DNA of 64,000 bases from a bacterium (lineage in GTDB: Bacteria > Patescibacteriota > Dojkabacteria > GCA-002793355), in contig JADYZG010000029.1 in the NCBI GenBank assembly GCA_020853235.1, positions 62,001 through 126,000 of the forward strand, read 5' to 3'. The notes under the pieces were generated by a model, which did not search any database, had not been told where the DNA came from, and saw nothing but the letters and a program-made list of their open reading frames with translations. Position 1 is the first letter of the stretch. Each line of letters begins with the position of its first letter. Shown one piece after another: positions 10,004 to 20,984 of the stretch. The position numbers were made by a program, and so were the translations under genes.

Positions 10004-10471
10004 ATGATTTCGCAACAACAGGCAACTGCATCTGTTTCTGTTATCGGCATAGTCTTGTTTTATGTCCTTTGGTCTATGGTACAGACAGGATCGTTTCTTC
10101 CCTATGTCTCGGAGGGCACGCCTGCTATTGGTAATGTGATGGTTTTTTTAATCCTATTCTCGCTAATTTGCGGTGCTTTGTGTGCAGTGTTCGGATCGTT
10201 TGGTGTTACGGCAATTTCTTGGATACGGAAACGAGAACTTCGACTCGAAAGTTATGCAATTTTTTCTTGGTTTATTTTTGCCACAGTGCTTATCTTTATT
10301 ACCTTGATACTTCACGTATTCAAGCTCATATCTTTGCAGGTTAGTTTGTTGAGTTATGCGTTTGTTTGGGGTATAGTCATGTATGGCAGAATCAAAGGGA
10401 AAAATCGTTACGCAAAATACCTTGCAAGAGGTTCTAGCCCAGGAAAAGGCGAAAATCCCCTCAAAATTTGA
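10004..10471 (+). CDS. Membrane protein, unknown function
   Basis: 155 aa with four hydrophobic segments. Confidence 0.55.
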   Translation: MISQQQATASVSVIGIVLFYVLWSMVQTGSFLPYVSEGTPAIGNVMVFLILFSLICGALCAVFGSFGVTAISWIRKRELRLESYAIFSWFIFATVLIFITLILHVFKLISLQVSLLSYAFVWGIVMYGRIKGKNRYAKYLARGSSPGKGENPLKI

Positions 10472-10997
10472 TTTTAATAAAACACTTTTTTCGTGGGAAG
10501 CGAATGATCGACCGCAGTACTTTCTGTCAGGAACTCAAAAACTTGGCTTCACGAGTTTGGTTATTCTACTTGGGCTATATTTTCTCTGGGTTGGTCAACC
10601 ATTACTGACCTTTGTCGCTGCATCAGTATTTTTTATCCTATTCGTCATTGTTAGCGTCCCACCGATGCGTGTAAAACATCATATAGAAAAAGTAGGAATC
10701 CGATCGAGTGAGGTCTTGTATGAGTGGGAAAACATGAGAAGATTTTGGATGGCAGAAAAAGACGGTCATATCGTGCTGTATATTGAAACAAGGCTGAGAT
10801 TTCCGCCCCGATATATTTTTATGATAGAAAGTTTTGAAGAAGCACTGGAGATTTCTAAATACCTGATCGAAAAGATGGAATATAGATACTTAACAAGTTC
10901 TCAGTCATCGTTGGATAGAACCCTAGAGGGAACGTATATAGACCCAGTCATCTTTTTTGGGGAAGAGAAACTTGTTGAAAAAGAGGAACAAAAATAA
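10383..10997 (+). CDS. Membrane protein, unknown function
   Basis: 204 aa with two TM helices; coupled to the following gene. Confidence 0.6.
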   Translation: MAESKGKIVTQNTLQEVLAQEKAKIPSKFDFNKTLFSWEANDRPQYFLSGTQKLGFTSLVILLGLYFLWVGQPLLTFVAASVFFILFVIVSVPPMRVKHHIEKVGIRSSEVLYEWENMRRFWMAEKDGHIVLYIETRLRFPPRYIFMIESFEEALEISKYLIEKMEYRYLTSSQSSLDRTLEGTYIDPVIFFGEEKLVEKEEQK

Positions 10998-11704
10998 TGA
11001 CAACAATTCAACATAAACACTTAAAGATTACAAAATACGAACACGATACTGTTGTTATTACTAGCGAATCGCCAGATTTAACTTTTGTTATCGATCCCTT
11101 TCAATCGACTGGTGTATTTAGGCCGGGAGGGAAGGTTGATATTGTCTTTATTTCTCACGATCATTTTGATCATTTTTCGCCAAAGGATATTCAGACACTT
11201 GCAGGCAGGGAGACTGTTTTTGTTTTTCCAGCATCGATACTTGATAAGGTACAGACTTTTCTCGATGTCGCGCCAGAACGACTAATTCCTGTAGTGCCAT
11301 TGGAGGAGTATAAGATTCCTGTGAAGAATACTGAAATTACGGTCATGGCTGTACCTGCATACAACGTAGATAAACGTTCTCCGCAGGGCAATTTGTACCA
11401 TCGCAAAGATAAAGAATATGTCGGATTTTTGCTGGATATTGGTGGTTCACCAATCTATTTTGTTGGTGACTCGGATCCAATTCCAGAAATGGAAGCACTC
11501 GCGGGAATGGTAGAGGTACTTTTGATTCCTGTTTCTGGCGTTTACGTGATGGACGTTGAGGAGGCAGTGGAATTGACGCAGCGATTGCAGCCACAGTTGG
11601 CAATTCCATTGCATTATGGTTCGGTTGTTGGCGATGCAGGAATGGGTGAACGGTATAAACAGCGGGTTGGCGAAGAGGCACCACAGATTCACGTAGAGGT
11701 GTAG
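10997..11704 (+). CDS. MBL-fold metal-dependent hydrolase (UlaG-like)
   Basis: HDHFDHFS, GDSD and a late His region (PLHYG). Confidence 0.85.
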   Translation: MTTIQHKHLKITKYEHDTVVITSESPDLTFVIDPFQSTGVFRPGGKVDIVFISHDHFDHFSPKDIQTLAGRETVFVFPASILDKVQTFLDVAPERLIPVVPLEEYKIPVKNTEITVMAVPAYNVDKRSPQGNLYHRKDKEYVGFLLDIGGSPIYFVGDSDPIPEMEALAGMVEVLLIPVSGVYVMDVEEAVELTQRLQPQLAIPLHYGSVVGDAGMGERYKQRVGEEAPQIHVEV

Positions 11705-11719
11705 TGGCTGTTGACGACA

Positions 11720-11748
11720 TTGACTTTATCACAATCCCCGTGTATAAT
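11720..11748 (+). promoter_or_regulatory. Sigma70-type promoter
   Basis: TTGACT-N17-TATAAT, 10 nt before ATG 11759. Confidence 0.75.
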
Positions 11749-11758
11749 CCATTCAGCC

Positions 11759-12664
11759 ATGTCTATTCACACCAACGCAATTCCCGAAACATCGAAAATT
11801 CGGGATCAAAGTAAGTTGCGCCCGGCGGATATGACTCCCCGTAAATCCAACGAGTCGGTCGAACTAGAGATTAGCTTACCAATGCTTCTTGTATTTATTG
11901 TAGCTATTGGTGTTTTGGCGTATGGTCTTTTTAGCTTTTTCGGCAACAAAGACAATTCAAATACAATTTCAAAAAAACCACCAACAGTTCTAGTCGATGG
12001 AATGGTTGACGTTACCTTATCAACAGAATATCTTACGATTTTAGAAGATTCTAAAAATGCAAAATATGCGTTTGTTGAGTTTAGCGATTACGAGTGCCCC
12101 TATTGCAAGGGCTTTACCGTAGGATTCGATGGTGAAACTGTTTCTTCGTATGCCGAAATTAAAAAGCGTTACGTGGATTCTAAGGTTATGAAGCATATGT
12201 TCGCTCCGTATATTGCTGTTCCTAGTCATAAACCAGCAGCAACGAATGAAACACTTGGATTTTATTGTGCTGCGGCTCAAGGTAAGGCAAGAGAATATCA
12301 TGAAAAAGCATTTCAGAAGACTACAGGAAACGGATTGGGTATCGACAAAAAGGGTGCAGAAAGAGGAGCAATTCTAAACCTCGCAAAAGAAATAGGAGTG
12401 AATGAAGCTGAATTTGCTGCTTGTTACGATAAACGAGATATTGTTGCGATAGATCGAATACAAGAAAAAATTGAAAAAGATGTTAAAACACCGTGGGGTG
12501 ATAAGTTCGGAAGCCAAAATTTTGGTACTCCGGCATTCGCGGTATGTAAAATCTCTGCAGATAATCCAACAACTTGTGTTGGGAAGGCCTATGTTGGTGC
12601 TTGGCCTTATGCGGACATGAAGGGAGTATTAGATACATTTTTAGGCGCTGATGCACCTAAATAA
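11759..12664 (+). CDS. DsbA-family protein (second copy)
   Basis: TM followed by FVEFSDYECPYCKGF; start moved to ATG 11759 because the track start at 11711 overlaps the promoter. Confidence 0.85.
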   Translation: MSIHTNAIPETSKIRDQSKLRPADMTPRKSNESVELEISLPMLLVFIVAIGVLAYGLFSFFGNKDNSNTISKKPPTVLVDGMVDVTLSTEYLTILEDSKNAKYAFVEFSDYECPYCKGFTVGFDGETVSSYAEIKKRYVDSKVMKHMFAPYIAVPSHKPAATNETLGFYCAAAQGKAREYHEKAFQKTTGNGLGIDKKGAERGAILNLAKEIGVNEAEFAACYDKRDIVAIDRIQEKIEKDVKTPWGDKFGSQNFGTPAFAVCKISADNPTTCVGKAYVGAWPYADMKGVLDTFLGADAPK

Positions 12665-12691
12665 CAATTAACTTGACGCAGGACTAGTCAC

Positions 12692-15600
12692 ATGGCAAAA
12701 GTAAGACAACGTCTCAACCTTGCGAAAAATAAGTTCGAATTTGCATTTCCGGACTTTTTTGAATCGCATCACCGCTCCTATAATTGGTTTTTAGAAGAAG
12801 GAATTAAACAACTTCTCGCAAGTGTAAATCCAATCAAGGATAGCCTTGAGAAGATGTGGAGTTTGGAACTTCTTGATTATTACTTCAAAGAGCCAGAATA
12901 CACGCTCAACGAAGCATTGGAATACGACCTCACGTACAGCAAGCCAATGTTTGTGAAAGCAAAATTGACTAACCTTAAAGACAATGAAGTTAAAACACAG
13001 GATGTTTACTTCATGGATGTTCCAGTTCTTACCGAACAAGGACATTTTGTCATTAATGGAGTCGTCAGAACCGTTCGACATCAGTTAGTTCGATCAGAAG
13101 GTGTTATCTTCCAGGAAGAAAAGAATCCATTACTCGTTTCCGCAGGAGAAGTTAACAAAGTAGTCGCACGATTGATTCCATCACGAGGTGCATGGTACTT
13201 ATTCGATGTTAACAAGAAGAATGTTATTACTATCCGATTGATTAGACAGCGCGTTAAAATTCTTGTTACCACATTACTCCGAGCACTTAAGGGTTACTCA
13301 AATGCACAGATTGTCGAACTCTTTAAAGGTGTTGATCCAAGTGGTAAATATATTAAGGCGACTCTCGATCATGACCGAACAACAACAAGGGAAGAAGCAG
13401 TTATGGATATTTATTCCAAGCTTCGACCAAATGAAGTCGCAACCTATGATCGTGCAAACCGTTATGTTCGAGGATTCTTCTTTGACTCACGACGATTTTA
13501 CCTTGGACCAGTTGGTCGATATCAACTGAACCAGAAATTGGGGTCATCGTTTAAGAAGCCAAAGTTGTATACTAAAGATTTAATCGCAATTCTCAGACAA
13601 TTAGTATTAGTAAACGAAGGTAAAGAAGCAACCGACGACGTCGATAGCTTGATGAACCGACGTGTTAAGAGTGTTGGTGAAATCTTGTTTGAAGTTGCAA
13701 ACGATGCAATGACACGATTCGAAAGAAACGTTAAAGATCGTATGAGCCGACTCGGAAACGAGAAAGGTGTCATGCCAGCAAGCTTGATGAACACAAAGAC
13801 AATCTCAGCGCAGCTCGAATCATTCTTCAGTATGTCACAGTTGTCGAAATTCATGGAACAGCAGAACATTTTCGGTCAGATCGAAGAACTCCGCCGAATG
13901 ACTGCAAAAGGACCTGGTGGTCTGCAAACGAAGAACGCAGGCTTTTCAGTTCGTGACGTTCACTTCTCACACTACTCACGTATCTGCCCTGTAACTTCTC
14001 CAGAAGGTATTAACGCAGGTTTGGTTACTCACTTCTCGGTTTATGCACGATTGAATAAATATGGATTTGTTGAAGCACCATTCCGAAAACTCCAGAGCGA
14101 AGTAGAGAATAAAGAAAAGCTTTTGGTAAACAAAATTCTTCGAGAAGACGTAGAAATCGGAAAGAAGAAACTTGAGAAGGGAACTTTCATTGATGAAAAA
14201 GTTGCAAAAGAACTTGCAAAAGCAAAACTTGAAAAAGTTGCAGTATATCCATTCTTGACTGATGTTGTTGAATATTTCAGCTATCATGAAGAAAAAGGTA
14301 AATACATCGCAATGTTCAGCGCAGCACACGACGAATTTGGTAACTACCTTCCAGGTATTATTACCGCACGTCACGATGGCGATTACCACTTAGAATCATC
14401 AGAAAAGATTCAGTATGTTGATGTTCACGGTTGGCAGATCGGTTCACTCGGTTTGGCATTGATTCCGTTCGCAGACAGAACCAACTCATACCGTACAATG
14501 ATGGGTTCAAACATGCAGAGACAGGCGTTACCATTGGTATTTCCAGAGGCCGCCTATGTCGCAACCGGTGTTGAAAAAGAAATTGCTCGACAGAGCGGAA
14601 TGGCAGTATACGCAGAGAAAGATGGTGTCGTAGATTATGCAGACGCAAACTACATTGTTGTTAAATATAAGGATGGAGAGAAGAAAGAGTACAGACTCCA
14701 GAACTTCTTCCGAACAAACGACAACACTGTTATGACACAGAAAGTTTTGGTTACACCAGGCGAAAAAGTTGCTAAAGGTGACTTACTCGTAGACGGTCCA
14801 TCAATGGATCAAGGTGAACTTGCACTTGGACGAAACGTCTTGGTCGCGGTACTTTCTTATGAAGGATATAACTATGATGACGGTTTTGTTATCTCAGAAA
14901 AGATGATCCAGAACGATATGTTCAGCACAGTCCAATTGAAACTTCACACACAGGACTTGCGAGAAACAAAGACTGGTCCAGAAATTTTGACCTCAGATAT
15001 TCCAGGTCTCAACTACAAACTTCTTCGCAACCTTACAGCAGATGGTATTGTTCGAACTGGTAGCGTTGTTCGAGGTGGTGATATTCTTGCAGGTATTATT
15101 TCTCAGAAAGCAGAGAAACAACTTTCACCAGAAGAAGCACTTCTCCACGCAGTATTCGGAGAATCAGCAAAAGAAGTTAAGAATAACTCACTTCGAATGC
15201 CATATGGCTCAGAAGGTATTGTTGTAAAAACACAAATTCTCTCACGAGAAGATGGGTACAAACTTCCAGCTGGCGTTATCCGACGTGTTAAAGTTTGGAT
15301 TTCAGAACTGAAGCGAGTTAACTATGGAGATAAATTCTCTGGGTACTATGGAGACAAAGGTACGGTATCAGCAATTCTTCCTGTCGAAGATATGCCTTAT
15401 CTCGAAGATGGTACACCAGTAGACGTCGTTATGACTCCATTGTTGGTTAAGCGTATGAACATGGGTATTCTTTACCAAATGTATTACTCAACACTTGCAA
15501 AAGAAGCAGGCGAAATGCTTGAGATTCCAAACTTCGAAGATCTAGATCAAGAACAAATTGACAAGCTCTTAGAAAAAGTTGGTGTCGAGAAGCTTGGTAA

Positions 15601-16147
15601 ACAAACACTTTACGATGGACGAACCGGTGAAGCATTGCAAAACAAAGTTGCAGTCGGTTGGAGATACTTCATTCGATTGAAGCACATCGCAGCAGACAAG
15701 ATGCACGCACGTTCAACAGGACCATACTCAGTCGTGACACAACAACCAGTCGGTGGTAAAGCGCAACTCGGTGGTATGCGATTCGGAGAAATGGAAGTTT
15801 GGGCATTGCAGGCACACGGCGTTCCATACACACTTCAGGAAATCTTGACCATTAAGTCAGACGATATCCGAGGTCGAACACAAGCCTATAAGTCGATCAT
15901 TCAGGGAGATCCAATCAAGATGGTTAACATTCCGGAATCGTTCCACGTCTTGGTTAAGGAATTGAACTCACTTGGTATTAAGGTCGAGCTTTTGAAAGGT
16001 GAAAAAGAAGAATCAGCAGAGGAATTAATCCACGCAGAAGCACAAGCAGATGAAGAGGATGTCGTTCCAATGTCAGAAAACAAGGAAGTTCTCATTTCTG
16101 ATGAGCAACAGCCTGAGAATGAAGTTAACATGAAGGAGGAGGGTTAA
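12692..16147 (+). CDS. rpoB: RNA polymerase beta subunit
   Basis: 1151 aa with canonical RpoB motifs (SPEGINAGL, GNMQRQALP-like, YGDKFSGYYGDKG). Confidence 0.98.
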   Translation: MAKVRQRLNLAKNKFEFAFPDFFESHHRSYNWFLEEGIKQLLASVNPIKDSLEKMWSLELLDYYFKEPEYTLNEALEYDLTYSKPMFVKAKLTNLKDNEVKTQDVYFMDVPVLTEQGHFVINGVVRTVRHQLVRSEGVIFQEEKNPLLVSAGEVNKVVARLIPSRGAWYLFDVNKKNVITIRLIRQRVKILVTTLLRALKGYSNAQIVELFKGVDPSGKYIKATLDHDRTTTREEAVMDIYSKLRPNEVATYDRANRYVRGFFFDSRRFYLGPVGRYQLNQKLGSSFKKPKLYTKDLIAILRQLVLVNEGKEATDDVDSLMNRRVKSVGEILFEVANDAMTRFERNVKDRMSRLGNEKGVMPASLMNTKTISAQLESFFSMSQLSKFMEQQNIFGQIEELRRMTAKGPGGLQTKNAGFSVRDVHFSHYSRICPVTSPEGINAGLVTHFSVYARLNKYGFVEAPFRKLQSEVENKEKLLVNKILREDVEIGKKKLEKGTFIDEKVAKELAKAKLEKVAVYPFLTDVVEYFSYHEEKGKYIAMFSAAHDEFGNYLPGIITARHDGDYHLESSEKIQYVDVHGWQIGSLGLALIPFADRTNSYRTMMGSNMQRQALPLVFPEAAYVATGVEKEIARQSGMAVYAEKDGVVDYADANYIVVKYKDGEKKEYRLQNFFRTNDNTVMTQKVLVTPGEKVAKGDLLVDGPSMDQGELALGRNVLVAVLSYEGYNYDDGFVISEKMIQNDMFSTVQLKLHTQDLRETKTGPEILTSDIPGLNYKLLRNLTADGIVRTGSVVRGGDILAGIISQKAEKQLSPEEALLHAVFGESAKEVKNNSLRMPYGSEGIVVKTQILSREDGYKLPAGVIRRVKVWISELKRVNYGDKFSGYYGDKGTVSAILPVEDMPYLEDGTPVDVVMTPLLVKRMNMGILYQMYYSTLAKEAGEMLEIPNFEDLDQEQIDKLLEKVGVEKLGKQTLYDGRTGEALQNKVAVGWRYFIRLKHIAADKMHARSTGPYSVVTQQPVGGKAQLGGMRFGEMEVWALQAHGVPYTLQEILTIKSDDIRGRTQAYKSIIQGDPIKMVNIPESFHVLVKELNSLGIKVELLKGEKEESAEELIHAEAQADEEDVVPMSENKEVLISDEQQPENEVNMKEEG

Positions 16148-16149
16148 AC

Positions 16150-19100
16150 ATGCAAGACTTTTCAGCAATCAAACTACTTCTTGCCTCACCAGAGGACATT
16201 CTCTCTTGGTCATACGGAGAGGTCCAAACCGCAGAAACAATTAACTATCGAAGCCTTAAAGCTGAACCAGCTGGCTTGATGTGTGAAAGAATTTTCGGTC
16301 CTATCAAGGATTACGAATGTTACTGTGGAAAATACCGCAAGAAGAAATATAAAGGAATCGTCTGTGATAAGTGTGGAGTCGAAATTGCACCAGCAAAAGT
16401 ACGACGAGAAAGAATGGGTCACATCAAGCTTGCAGTTCCAGTCGTTCACGTCTGGTACGCGTACGGTGTTCCAGCAAAACTTGCAATTCTTTTGAACATT
16501 CCATCAAAGAAATTGATTTCAGTTATCTATTACATTCGTTACGTTGTCACTGAAGTTGATAAAGAAAAACAGGCAGAAGCATTAGTCGAAGTTGCAGATC
16601 TTTTGAAGACAGAACTCGAACAGGTTGATAACGACTATGCAGAGCGACTACAGGATCTTGGCGGAAAACTTGCAGCAGCAAAGAAGAAGGCGGAAAGCAA
16701 GAAACTCGCAGATGCAGATCGTGTTGAAGTCGAAAAAGAAGTTGATCTTCTCTCGAAGCAGAACGCACTTATGAAAAAGGAAGTCGTTGATGCAAAAGAA
16801 GAAATCACCAAGAAATACGAAAACCTTAAGGCTCTTGTTGAAGAACTTCACTACAAATCAGTCGTCTCAGAAGAAAGCTATAGGGAATTGGCTCAACTTG
16901 GAACAAAATTCTTTACCGTCGATATGGGTGCTTCAGCAGTTGAAAAATTGCTAGGTGACCTTGATCTTGGCGCTCTTAAGACTCAACTCGAAGATCAGTA
17001 CAACACCACAAAAGGTGCAGCACGAATTCAAGTTGAACGACGACTCAAACTTGTCGAAGGATTCCACAGAAACGGACTTAATCCACAGTGGTTGGTCTTT
17101 AAAGTTGTTCCAGTTCTTCCAGCAGACCTCCGACCAATCGTTGCATTAGCAGGTGGACGTTTCGCAATCTCAGACGTAAACGATCTTTACCGACGAGTCA
17201 TTAACCGAAACAACCGTCTTAAAGAACTTATGGAAATCGGAGCACCAGATATTATCCTCCGAAACGAAAAGCGAATGTTGCAAGAAGCGTTTGACGCATT
17301 GATCGACAACCAGCACCGCTTTAACAAACCAGTTCTTAACCGAATGGGTATTCCTTACAAGTCGCTTACAGAAGGACTTCGAGGTAAAAAAGGACGATTT
17401 CGACGAAACTTACTTGGTAAGCGAGTCGACTACTCAGGACGTGCAGTTATCATTCCAGATACAAACATGTCACTTGAGCAGTGTGGTCTTCCAAAACTTT
17501 TGGCTCTTGAAATGTTCAAACCATTTGTTGTTCACAAAATGATCGCAAAGGGTATTGCAGCAACAATCAAAGAAGCAAAAGATCTGATCGAAGCATACGA
17601 CAGCCGATTGTGGGATATTCTTGAAGAAGTTATCAGCACTCGAACTGTTCTCTTGAACCGACCTCCAACGCTTCACAAATACAACATTCAGGCATTCAAG
17701 CCAATCTTGGTAGAAGGAAGCGCAATCCGTATTAACCAGTTGGTTGGTCCAGGGTATAACGCAGACTTCGACGGTGACCAGATGTCAGTATTCTTGGTCC
17801 TCAGTGATGAAGCACTTGCAGAAACAAAAGATCAAATGCTTTCACGATATAACCTCTTGAAAGTCGCAGACGGTACACCAATCATTTCCTTTGCAAAGGA
17901 CATGGTTCTTGGGTTGTACAACTTGACTACCTTTGATGTGCAATATGTCAAAGATAACGAAGAGGAATATCAACCATACGCAACTCGTTACGATGCAATT
18001 CGAGCTCATTACATGGGAGAATTGCCACTCCGACAACCAGTTCGTGTCTTTATTGATGCAAAGGTTGGAACTGTTGTAACTAGTGCAGGTCGTTTAATCT
18101 TCAACGAATTACTTCCTGATGGATACCGATTCGTAAACGAAATTATGACCAAGAAAGCAGGAAACAATATCTTGCAGGAAATCGTTATTAGCCACACACT
18201 CGAAGAAGCAATTAACTTCCTCGATGAAGCAAAGCGATTATCATTCAAATATGCAACACTTTCTGGATTCACAATGTCTACTACGGATTTGGTAACTTCT
18301 AAGCAAAAGAAAGAAATTATCGAAGAAGGTAAGCAGAAAGAACTCACAATCCAAGAGCAATATCTCATGGGTATGTTAGATGCAAAGGAGAAGGGACGAG
18401 CAGTTATTAAACTCTGGAAGGATATTACAGAAAGACTCTCAAACATGGTTTGGGAAGACCTTACAGAAGAAAACCCATTGAAACTCCAGGTTACTGCAGG
18501 TGCAAACGGAGACAAATCACAGGCAGCGCAGATCCTTGCTATGCAGGGTGTCGTCACTGATCCTATGGGTAACTACGTTCAGTTCCCAATTATTGGTAAC
18601 TATGCAGAAGGTCTGAACTCATACGAATACTTTGTTTCAGCTCGTGGAGCTAGAAAGGGTGCGGTAGACACTGCACTTAAAACAGCACAATCTGGGTATA
18701 TGACTCGTAAACTTACCGATGTCTCACAGGATGTTATTGTCCGAATGGAAGATTGTGGCTACGTTGGCGAAGGTCACGTGGTTAGCAGAACCGATGTTCG
18801 AGACATGCCATTCGACAAGCGAATTATTGGTCGATACCTCGCGCAAGATGTTACCGTAGGTAAAAAGAAACTTGCAGACGCAGGCGATGTTGTCACCGTT
18901 GAACTCGCAGAAGAAATTGACAAAGCTAAAGTCGATGAAATCTGGGTACGCTCACCAATGTTGTGTAAAGCACCAGTTGGTATGTGTGCAAAATGTTACG
19001 GCTATGACTTTGGATTGTATAAAACCGTCGAACTCGGAAAGGCAGTCGGTGTTATTGCAGCCCAATCAATTTCAGAACCTATGACACAGATGACTCTTCG

Positions 19101-20019
19101 AACCTTCCACGCTGGTGGAGTCGGATCTGACATTACTTCTGGTATTCCTAGAATTGTTGAATTGATTGAAGCTCGAGAACCAAAATTCCCAGCATTACTC
19201 GCATCAATTTCTGGAAAAGTTCAGGTTACTGAAAAGAACATCATCATTGCTGGTGAAAAACAGCAAAGAAAAGGCTATGTTGTCCAGGAAAACGACACCG
19301 TTCATGTCGAAGACAAGAAAGAAGTGTCACTTGGCGAAGTTATCTTTACCATGGGTAATGGCAAAGAAGTAAAGGCACCGTTTAGCGGAGAAGTTCAAAT
19401 CAACGGAAATGCAATTTATGTTGTTGGAACGGTCAAGGCACAGGAAACGTTAACAATCCCACCATATGGTGAAGTTTTAGTCCAAAATGGCGACTCTGTT
19501 GAGAGAGGGCAACAACTAACTAGTGGAAGCGTTGATCCAAAGGTTCTTTCAGACTTGAGGGGACTCTATATTGCGCAAAAATATGTCTTGGACGAATGTC
19601 AGCGAGTATTCCTCGATTATGGTGTTAACCTTCGAGATATTCACTTGGAGATTATTACTCGTCAAATGACTAAACTTGCAAAAATTGTTGATGCAGGTGG
19701 CACTGGTTATACACGAGGAACATTTGTTAATAGATTCTTAGCTGACTTCCACAACGAACAACTCGAAAAGAATGAGAAAAAAGCCATGACGTATGTAACG
19801 AGATTGCTCGGTGTTACCGTTATTTCTTTGAATGCAGAGAGTATTCTCGCATCTATGTCCTTCCAAGAACAGGTAAAGGTTCTTTCTGAAGCAGCAGTCG
19901 TCGGACGAACTGACTTCCTCCGCGGTCTGAAGGAGAATGTCATCATTGGACGCTTGATTCCTGTAGGAAAAAGGGCTATAATCAGCGAGATAGATAAACT
20001 TGAAGAACTATCGGTCTAA
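16150..20019 (+). CDS. rpoC: RNA polymerase beta' subunit
   Basis: 1289 aa; NADFDGDQM catalytic motif; [20 protein letters not shown] zinc motif. Confidence 0.99.
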   Translation: MQDFSAIKLLLASPEDILSWSYGEVQTAETINYRSLKAEPAGLMCERIFGPIKDYECYCGKYRKKKYKGIVCDKCGVEIAPAKVRRERMGHIKLAVPVVHVWYAYGVPAKLAILLNIPSKKLISVIYYIRYVVTEVDKEKQAEALVEVADLLKTELEQVDNDYAERLQDLGGKLAAAKKKAESKKLADADRVEVEKEVDLLSKQNALMKKEVVDAKEEITKKYENLKALVEELHYKSVVSEESYRELAQLGTKFFTVDMGASAVEKLLGDLDLGALKTQLEDQYNTTKGAARIQVERRLKLVEGFHRNGLNPQWLVFKVVPVLPADLRPIVALAGGRFAISDVNDLYRRVINRNNRLKELMEIGAPDIILRNEKRMLQEAFDALIDNQHRFNKPVLNRMGIPYKSLTEGLRGKKGRFRRNLLGKRVDYSGRAVIIPDTNMSLEQCGLPKLLALEMFKPFVVHKMIAKGIAATIKEAKDLIEAYDSRLWDILEEVISTRTVLLNRPPTLHKYNIQAFKPILVEGSAIRINQLVGPGYNADFDGDQMSVFLVLSDEALAETKDQMLSRYNLLKVADGTPIISFAKDMVLGLYNLTTFDVQYVKDNEEEYQPYATRYDAIRAHYMGELPLRQPVRVFIDAKVGTVVTSAGRLIFNELLPDGYRFVNEIMTKKAGNNILQEIVISHTLEEAINFLDEAKRLSFKYATLSGFTMSTTDLVTSKQKKEIIEEGKQKELTIQEQYLMGMLDAKEKGRAVIKLWKDITERLSNMVWEDLTEENPLKLQVTAGANGDKSQAAQILAMQGVVTDPMGNYVQFPIIGNYAEGLNSYEYFVSARGARKGAVDTALKTAQSGYMTRKLTDVSQDVIVRMEDCGYVGEGHVVSRTDVRDMPFDKRIIGRYLAQDVTVGKKKLADAGDVVTVELAEEIDKAKVDEIWVRSPMLCKAPVGMCAKCYGYDFGLYKTVELGKAVGVIAAQSISEPMTQMTLRTFHAGGVGSDITSGIPRIVELIEAREPKFPALLASISGKVQVTEKNIIIAGEKQQRKGYVVQENDTVHVEDKKEVSLGEVIFTMGNGKEVKAPFSGEVQINGNAIYVVGTVKAQETLTIPPYGEVLVQNGDSVERGQQLTSGSVDPKVLSDLRGLYIAQKYVLDECQRVFLDYGVNLRDIHLEIITRQMTKLAKIVDAGGTGYTRGTFVNRFLADFHNEQLEKNEKKAMTYVTRLLGVTVISLNAESILASMSFQEQVKVLSEAAVVGRTDFLRGLKENVIIGRLIPVGKRAIISEIDKLEELSV

Positions 20020-20441
20020 TGCCAACAATTAACCAACTCGTGCGAAAGGGTAGATCCCAGAAACGCGTCAAAAAATCTAAGCGACCTGCATTGGCCTTCT
20101 CGGTCAACAAATTGACGAATAAAATCGTTAAGACAAAGTCACCCTTTAAAAAAGGTGTTTGTTTAAAGGTGTATATTCAAACTCCGAGAAAACCAAACTC
20201 AGCGCAACGAAAAGTAGCAAAAATTCGTCTTTCAAACGGTGCACGCGTTATTGCGTATATCCCAGGTGAAGGACACAACTTGCAGGAACACTCGGTTGTT
20301 ATGATTCGTGGTGGACGACGACCAGACTTACCAGGTGTTAAGTATACGATTGTTCGAGGTACATTTGATACTCAGGGTGTAAAGGATCGAAAACAAGGTC
20401 GCTCACTCTATGGTAAGAAATCAGATAGGGCAGAAGATTAG
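20019..20441 (+). CDS. rpsL: 30S ribosomal protein S12
   Basis: [12 protein letters not shown]...[17 protein letters not shown]. Confidence 0.98.
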   Translation: MPTINQLVRKGRSQKRVKKSKRPALAFSVNKLTNKIVKTKSPFKKGVCLKVYIQTPRKPNSAQRKVAKIRLSNGARVIAYIPGEGHNLQEHSVVMIRGGRRPDLPGVKYTIVRGTFDTQGVKDRKQGRSLYGKKSDRAED

Positions 20442-20456
20442 TTTAGTATTGAAAAC

Positions 20457-20927
20457 ATGAGAGGAAAAAAAGTATCACTCGCAAGAAAAACCCAACCAGA
20501 CCCACGATACGGCTCTGCAACGATTACCAAGTTTATCAATTACATGATGCTTGATGGGCAAAAAGCAACCTCAACGAAAATTGTTTACGAAGCGCTTGAA
20601 GATGCAGCAAAAACACTCAAAGTTGAAGTCAAAGACGTTATGGATCAAGTAATCGCAAATGTTATGCCAAAACTTGAAGTTCGTTCACGCAGAATTGGTG
20701 GCGCAAACTATCAAGTCCCAGTACCCGTTCCAGAACACCGTGGTGTTGCACTCGCACTCAAATGGATTGCCACTGTCGTTCGCGAAAAACAGGGAAAACC
20801 AGTTGCAAAATTTCTTGCTGAAGAATTAATGGCCGGATACAAAAACGAAGGTGCAGCAGTAAAAAAACGAGAAATGATAGAGAAGATGGCGGAAGCAAAT
20901 AAGGCATTTGCACAATTTAAATGGTAG
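20457..20927 (+). CDS. rpsG: 30S ribosomal protein S7
   Basis: DPRYGSATITKFINYMM...VRSRRIGGANYQVPVPV. Confidence 0.97.
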   Translation: MRGKKVSLARKTQPDPRYGSATITKFINYMMLDGQKATSTKIVYEALEDAAKTLKVEVKDVMDQVIANVMPKLEVRSRRIGGANYQVPVPVPEHRGVALALKWIATVVREKQGKPVAKFLAEELMAGYKNEGAAVKKREMIEKMAEANKAFAQFKW

Positions 20928-20984
20928 AGTTTGCATTACGAGCTACGAGCTAAGTAGCTAAAATAAAGAATTAAAGCAAAAATT

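Noticed and set aside
11085-11732. Several ORFs overlapping the MBL gene on both strands
   Set aside because: Out-of-frame or antisense shadows of a clear MBL-fold coding sequence
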